Below are positions 5,494 through 7,975 of a stretch of 7,975 nt of DNA, piece after piece. Both the position numbers and the translations under genes were made by a program. This DNA comes from Bacteroidota bacterium (GTDB lineage Bacteria; Bacteroidota; Bacteroidia; Flavobacteriales; Weeksellaceae). The stretch spans positions 1 through 7,975 of the forward strand of contig JAEZDQ010000152.1 in assembly GCA_023433225.1 (NCBI GenBank). Reading direction: 5' to 3'. Position 1 is the first letter of the stretch; the number at the start of each line of letters is the position of its first letter. The notes under the pieces were generated by a model. That model was not told the origin of the DNA. It saw only the letters and a list, made by a program, of their open reading frames with translations, and searched no databases.

Positions 5494-6458
5494 TATGATT
5501 TCAAATCTAAATATTCAATCAGTTCTCTAATAGACTCAAACTTATGATTATTAAATGATATTATGTTTTGATGTACTATTAAAATCAACTCATTTTTATC
5601 GGAAATCTCATACCCATTCCGTTCCAAGGCGTGCTTCACCCAATATGCTAAATCGCTTCCGTCGCTTACAAGGTTTACCGATCTATTTTTTGGATGATGA
5701 AATTTAAAATTGCCGGTTTGGTAATCAAATTTTATCTGTTCTTGCGATAATTTTTCGAAAATCCTTTGTTCGTACGCGATTTGTTCGGGAAATCCGGCGT
5801 GGAATTCTCCGTTGTCAATCCACCAAAGTTGGGTAGAATTCTGCAATAATAATTCAATCTGATGCGAAGCTACAATGAAAGTTTTGCCTGTTTCACGGGA
5901 TAATTTATAAATCAATTCAAAAATCTTGAACTGATTTTCAATGTCTAGATGCGAAGTCGGTTCGTCCATGATGACGATTTGGGTATCCTGCACCAGAGCG
6001 CGCGCGATCATCGCCATTTGAAGTTGTCCATCGCTCAACTCATTGGCCAAACGATTTTTCAGATGTGGAATTCCCACCATTTCGAGTGCATTTTCAATCC
6101 CATTAATTTCTGTTGAATTTAATTTTGAAAATCCGGATTTATAAGGAAGCCTTCCCAAAGCGACCATATCGAAAACGGGAATTCCGGGCGTTTGGCTAAG
6201 CCGCGAAAAAACCACCGCAATTTCTCTCGCCCTTTTCTGAACATCCCAATGCTGAATATTTTCAGAATTGATTTCGATTTTACCGTTTGAAACGGGCAAT
6301 AATCCCAAAATGGATTTGATGAGCGTACTTTTTCCCGAACCATTTTTTCCGGCCAAACCTACGAGTTCTCCTTTTTTTACCCCAGCCGAAATGTCGGAAC
6401 AAACCGTTTGGGAATATCCGACTGAAAGATTTTTGATATGGATGAATTCATTGTTCAT
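5493..6458 (-). CDS. ABC transporter ATP-binding protein, FecE/FepC/BtuD type, with C-terminal extension
   Basis: This is the ATPase subunit of an importer for an iron chelate, haem or cobalamin-like compound, acting on the cytoplasmic face with the FecCD permease encoded just upstream. I use the ATG at 6456-6458 (321 aa); a TTG three codons earlier is possible. Walker A is GKNGSGKST (37-45), the ABC signature LSDGQ (141-145), Walker B IVIMDE (161-166) with the D-loop SHLD, and the switch histidine H199. VALGRLPY (about 100-107) is typical of the siderophore/B12 subfamily. The ABC domain ends near residue 230. The remaining roughly 85-90 residues (from about 235) are a mixed alpha/beta extension I cannot assign to a named domain. 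The permease stop lies 10 bp before this ATG. No substrate-binding protein or TonB receptor is in the window, so the substrate stays open. Confidence 0.93.
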   Translation of the reverse strand: MNNEFIHIKNLSVGYSQTVCSDISAGVKKGELVGLAGKNGSGKSTLIKSILGLLPVSNGKIEINSENIQHWDVQKRAREIAVVFSRLSQTPGIPVFDMVALGRLPYKSGFSKLNSTEINGIENALEMVGIPHLKNRLANELSDGQLQMAMIARALVQDTQIVIMDEPTSHLDIENQFKIFELIYKLSRETGKTFIVASHQIELLLQNSTQLWWIDNGEFHAGFPEQIAYEQRIFEKLSQEQIKFDYQTGNFKFHHPKNRSVNLVSDGSDLAYWVKHALERNGYEISDKNELILIVHQNIISFNNHKFESIRELIEYLDLKS

Positions 6459-6468
6459 TTCGGACAAT

Positions 6469-7455
6469 TTACATCGAATAATGTTTTCGGTTCATCAAAA
6501 TGCTCATCACAATCGGCGCTCCGATGAGCGAAGTGATGATGTTAATCGGTAAAGTTCCGTTCGGGAAAATCTGTGAAATCCAAAGAAATAACAACATCGA
6601 TAAAATTCCAGTCAGGACAACCAAACTATATAATTGTATGATTTCTGTTCGTTTGAATAAAATTCGGCAGATATGCGGAATAGCCAGCCCTATAAATGCC
6701 ACCGGACCCACAAAAGCTGTTGCGGAAGCGGTTAATATAGCTGAGGAAATTAAAATCAGCCAGCGTGTTTTTTTGATGTTTACACCCATCGTATGCGCAT
6801 AATTTTCACCCAATCTCATTCCAGAAATTCCTTTAAAAGTCAGAATGGAAATCAAAATTCCAATTATAACCATTACGAAAAAAACCAAAATCTGCGTCCA
6901 GGAAAGTCCGGACATCGAACCAAAAGTCCAGATGAGATAAGTTTTGATTTTTTCGGAAGGAGCGAAAAACTGAAGTACACCGATCAATGCCGAAGCCAAT
7001 CCGGCAATCATCATTCCCACGATGATCAATCCTGCTGTGGAATTCAATCTTGACGAAAAGAAAACGATAATCATCAATCCCAGCATGGCACCGCAAAATG
7101 AAGCCAGACAAAGCAGCCATGGATTATTCAGCATGGAACTCAATCCCAAAACCGAAGATAGAAAAATCACCATTCCCACGCCCAGTCCTGAAGCGGAAGT
7201 TATTCCCAAAACCGATGGATCCGCCAATGGATTTCTGAATAATTCCTGTAATAAAAGTCCGCTTACGGGAAGTGCAATTCCTGCTAAAATTCCTGCAATC
7301 GTTTTGGGAAGCCGATAATTTAGAACCAATTTTTTAGCGATTTCATCATCGGAAATTGAAAATAAAGAAACATCTGCGTTTCCAATGTTTAAATTGAGGA
7401 AAAACAATCCCGATATCAATAACAAAAGAACTAATATGATGAAACTGAATTTCAA
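6469..7455 (-). CDS. FecCD/BtuC-family ABC transporter permease
   Basis: This polytopic inner-membrane permease takes up iron complexes, haem or cobalamin-like substrates. Counting from the TTG at 7453-7455 it has 328 residues and about ten hydrophobic segments. The family hallmarks are GLLLQELFRNPLADPSVLGITS (split about 66-77 and 78-87) and GPVAFIGLAIPHICR (240-254), the cytoplasmic regions that couple to the ATPase. The start is uncertain: there is no in-frame ATG near the expected N-terminus. A GTG at 7509 also opens this frame, but the 18 extra residues would be encoded largely by a GC-rich repeat cluster (7487-7528) and are not permease-like. TTG gives LKFSFIILVLLLL, a normal first helix. 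It is followed 10 bp later by its ATPase. The repeat may have displaced the original 5' end. Confidence 0.88.
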   Translation of the reverse strand: MKFSFIILVLLLLISGLFFLNLNIGNADVSLFSISDDEIAKKLVLNYRLPKTIAGILAGIALPVSGLLLQELFRNPLADPSVLGITSASGLGVGMVIFLSSVLGLSSMLNNPWLLCLASFCGAMLGLMIIVFFSSRLNSTAGLIIVGMMIAGLASALIGVLQFFAPSEKIKTYLIWTFGSMSGLSWTQILVFFVMVIIGILISILTFKGISGMRLGENYAHTMGVNIKKTRWLILISSAILTASATAFVGPVAFIGLAIPHICRILFKRTEIIQLYSLVVLTGILSMLLFLWISQIFPNGTLPINIITSLIGAPIVMSILMNRKHYSM

Positions 7456-7493
7456 ATTGTGGCTTTGGGCAAATATAAAACAAATTGTGGCTT
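7453..7493. repeat. 13-bp direct repeat, 28 bp apart
   Basis: CAAATTGTGGCTT occurs at 7453-7465 and again at 7481-7493. The 28-bp period is not a multiple of three, so the duplication shifts frame if translated. The right copy runs straight into the GC-rich repeat cluster. It may be a local slippage duplication, or a footprint of how the repeat cluster arrived. Confidence 0.7.
7470..7477 (-). promoter_or_regulatory. Possible -7 box of the permease-ATPase-SDR cluster
   Basis: TATATTTG on the minus strand fully matches TAnnTTTG and lies 14 bases before the TTG start at 7455. No TTTG element is found at the usual upstream distance, which falls in the GC-rich repeat. If it is used, the leader would be very short and the GTG at 7509 could not be the start. 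Confidence 0.35.
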
Positions 7494-7528
7494 CGAGAGC
7501 CTCAGCCACCTTCGAGAGCCTCAGCCAT
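7487..7528. repeat. Two tandem 19-bp GC-rich units, hairpin-forming
   Basis: CTTCGAGAGCCTCAGCCA(C/T) is present twice head to tail, at 7491-7509 and 7510-7528, identical except for the last base. The first copy with its flank also folds on itself: GTGGCT (7487-7492) pairs with AGCCAC (7504-7509), and GAG pairs with CTC inside. The composition differs sharply from the AT-rich surroundings. It resembles interspersed palindromic repeats found in flavobacterial genomes. Confidence 0.8.
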
Positions 7529-7546
7529 CAAGTAGATACTTTCAGA

Positions 7547-7585
7547 CACTTCGGGCACTTCGGGGCACTGAGGTTCTCGAAGTGC
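7547..7585. repeat. Direct and inverted repeat, partner of the 7491-7528 units
   Basis: CACTTCGGG is repeated at 7547-7555 and 7556-7564. GCACTTCG (7555-7562) and CGAAGTGC (7578-7585) form a perfect 8-bp inverted repeat with a 15-base gap. In addition CTGAGGTTCTCGAAG (7568-7582) is the reverse complement, with one mismatch, of CTTCGAGAGCCTCAG in both units to the left, so the whole 7491-7585 block can pair end to end. No oily T-run follows on either strand, so it does not look like a simple terminator. Confidence 0.75.
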
Positions 7586-7660
7586 AAGAAGTGTAATGAG
7601 AACAATTATTAAAAAATAATTTAGCAGAAATGTAAAGAACCGAATATTAAATATCTTTTT

Positions 7661-7668
7661 TAAATTTA
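7661..7668 (+). promoter_or_regulatory. Possible -7 box of the GIY-YIG gene
   Basis: TAAATTTA is a 7 of 8 match to TAnnTTTG, 31 bases before the ATG at 7700. No clear -33 element is seen. The 7586-7660 stretch before it is AT-rich with nothing else recognisable. Confidence 0.3.
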
Positions 7669-7699
7669 GCTAACTAACAATTTAAACAATGAAAGGTTA

Positions 7700-7975
7700 A
7701 TGTATATTCTGATTTGTAACGATGGAAGTTATTATACAGGCAGTACCAATAATTTAGAATTTCGTTTGCAACAACATCAAAATGGAGAGGGCGCCAATCA
7801 CACAAAAAAAAGGTTACCAGTGAAGCTTATTTATTATGAAGAATATCCAAGGATCGATTTAGCGTTTTATAGGGAAAAACAGGTTCAAGGATGGAGTCGA
7901 AAAAAGAAAGAAGCCCTAATAAACGGAACTCCAGAGTTATTACCAGAACTTGCAATTGCTTACAGAGATTTGAAA
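7700..7975 (+). CDS. GIY-YIG domain endonuclease-like protein (3' end cut by window edge)
   Basis: An open frame of 92 codons runs from the ATG at 7700 to the right edge without a stop. It encodes a small stand-alone GIY-YIG domain protein of the UPF0213/YhbQ-like group. The motif appears as M-Y2-I-L and Y11-Y12-T-G14-S-T, followed by R22 and H26 (FRLQQHQ). GANHTKKRLPVKLIYYEE leads to the likely metal-binding glutamate E59 in FYREKQVQGWSRKKKEAL. Members are usually about 90-110 residues, so little is missing. These proteins are presumed DNA nucleases with roles that are mostly unproven; this is not a typical homing endonuclease with extra DNA-binding domains. It is divergently oriented from the permease cluster. 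An ATG at 7689 opens a three-codon frame (Met-Lys-Gly-stop) whose TAA overlaps the start used here, possibly the remnant of a longer N-terminus. Confidence 0.88.
   Translation, partial: MYILICNDGSYYTGSTNNLEFRLQQHQNGEGANHTKKRLPVKLIYYEEYPRIDLAFYREKQVQGWSRKKKEALINGTPELLPELAIAYRDLK

Noticed and set aside
6500..7318. Plus- and minus-strand open frames overlapping the permease gene
   Set aside because: They are shadows of a gene with the FecCD hallmark motifs; their Asn/Ser/Lys-rich products match nothing recognisable.
7487..7585. Short CRISPR array
   Set aside because: The units are tandem with no spacers, only 19 bp long, partly inverted, and there are no cas genes nearby.

Overview
The window looks like chromosomal DNA of a flavobacterium-like member of the Bacteroidota. 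The base composition is AT-rich. Starts are preceded by A-rich leaders with little Shine-Dalgarno sequence. Two minus-strand TAnnTTTG boxes fit the Bacteroidota -7 promoter element. Lipoprotein signals are frequent and the protein families are typical of the group. The genus cannot be fixed from this sequence alone.

Layout: everything from the left edge to about 7.5 kb reads on the minus strand, so transcription runs from right to left. At the right edge a GIY-YIG domain gene points the other way and is cut by the window end. Next (7455 down to 4801) is a compact cluster of a FecCD/BtuC-type permease, its ABC ATPase and a short-chain dehydrogenase. The last two are joined by a TAATG stop/start overlap. 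Then come an NsrR-like Rrf2 regulator and, 135 bp further on, a tight five-gene run with gaps of 0 to 19 bp: nirK (AniA-type copper nitrite reductase), a SUMF1/NirV-like protein, a Sco-type copper chaperone, a monohaem cytochrome c and ric (di-iron Fe-S repair protein). This run ends at a convincing rho-independent terminator (442-485). Beyond it lies the 5' end of a PQQ-dependent sugar dehydrogenase-like gene that leaves the window.

How it works together: the central locus reads as a respiratory nitrite-to-NO module. The cytochrome can feed electrons to NirK, Sco can supply copper, Ric can repair damage done by the NO produced, and the Rrf2 protein with three cysteines spaced C-x6-C-x5-C is a natural NO/Fe-S sensor for the locus. 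The first four proteins of the run all carry lipobox cysteines, so the reductase, its presumed donor and its copper chaperone all appear to be membrane-anchored. The NirV-like protein lacks both catalytic cysteines of true formylglycine-generating enzymes. No NO reductase or N2O reductase is seen in the window.

The 7.45-7.59 kb region holds a cluster of GC-rich direct and inverted repeats that runs into the 5' end of the permease gene and obscures its start. A perfect 7-7-7 inverted repeat upstream of the rrf2 gene is a candidate operator.
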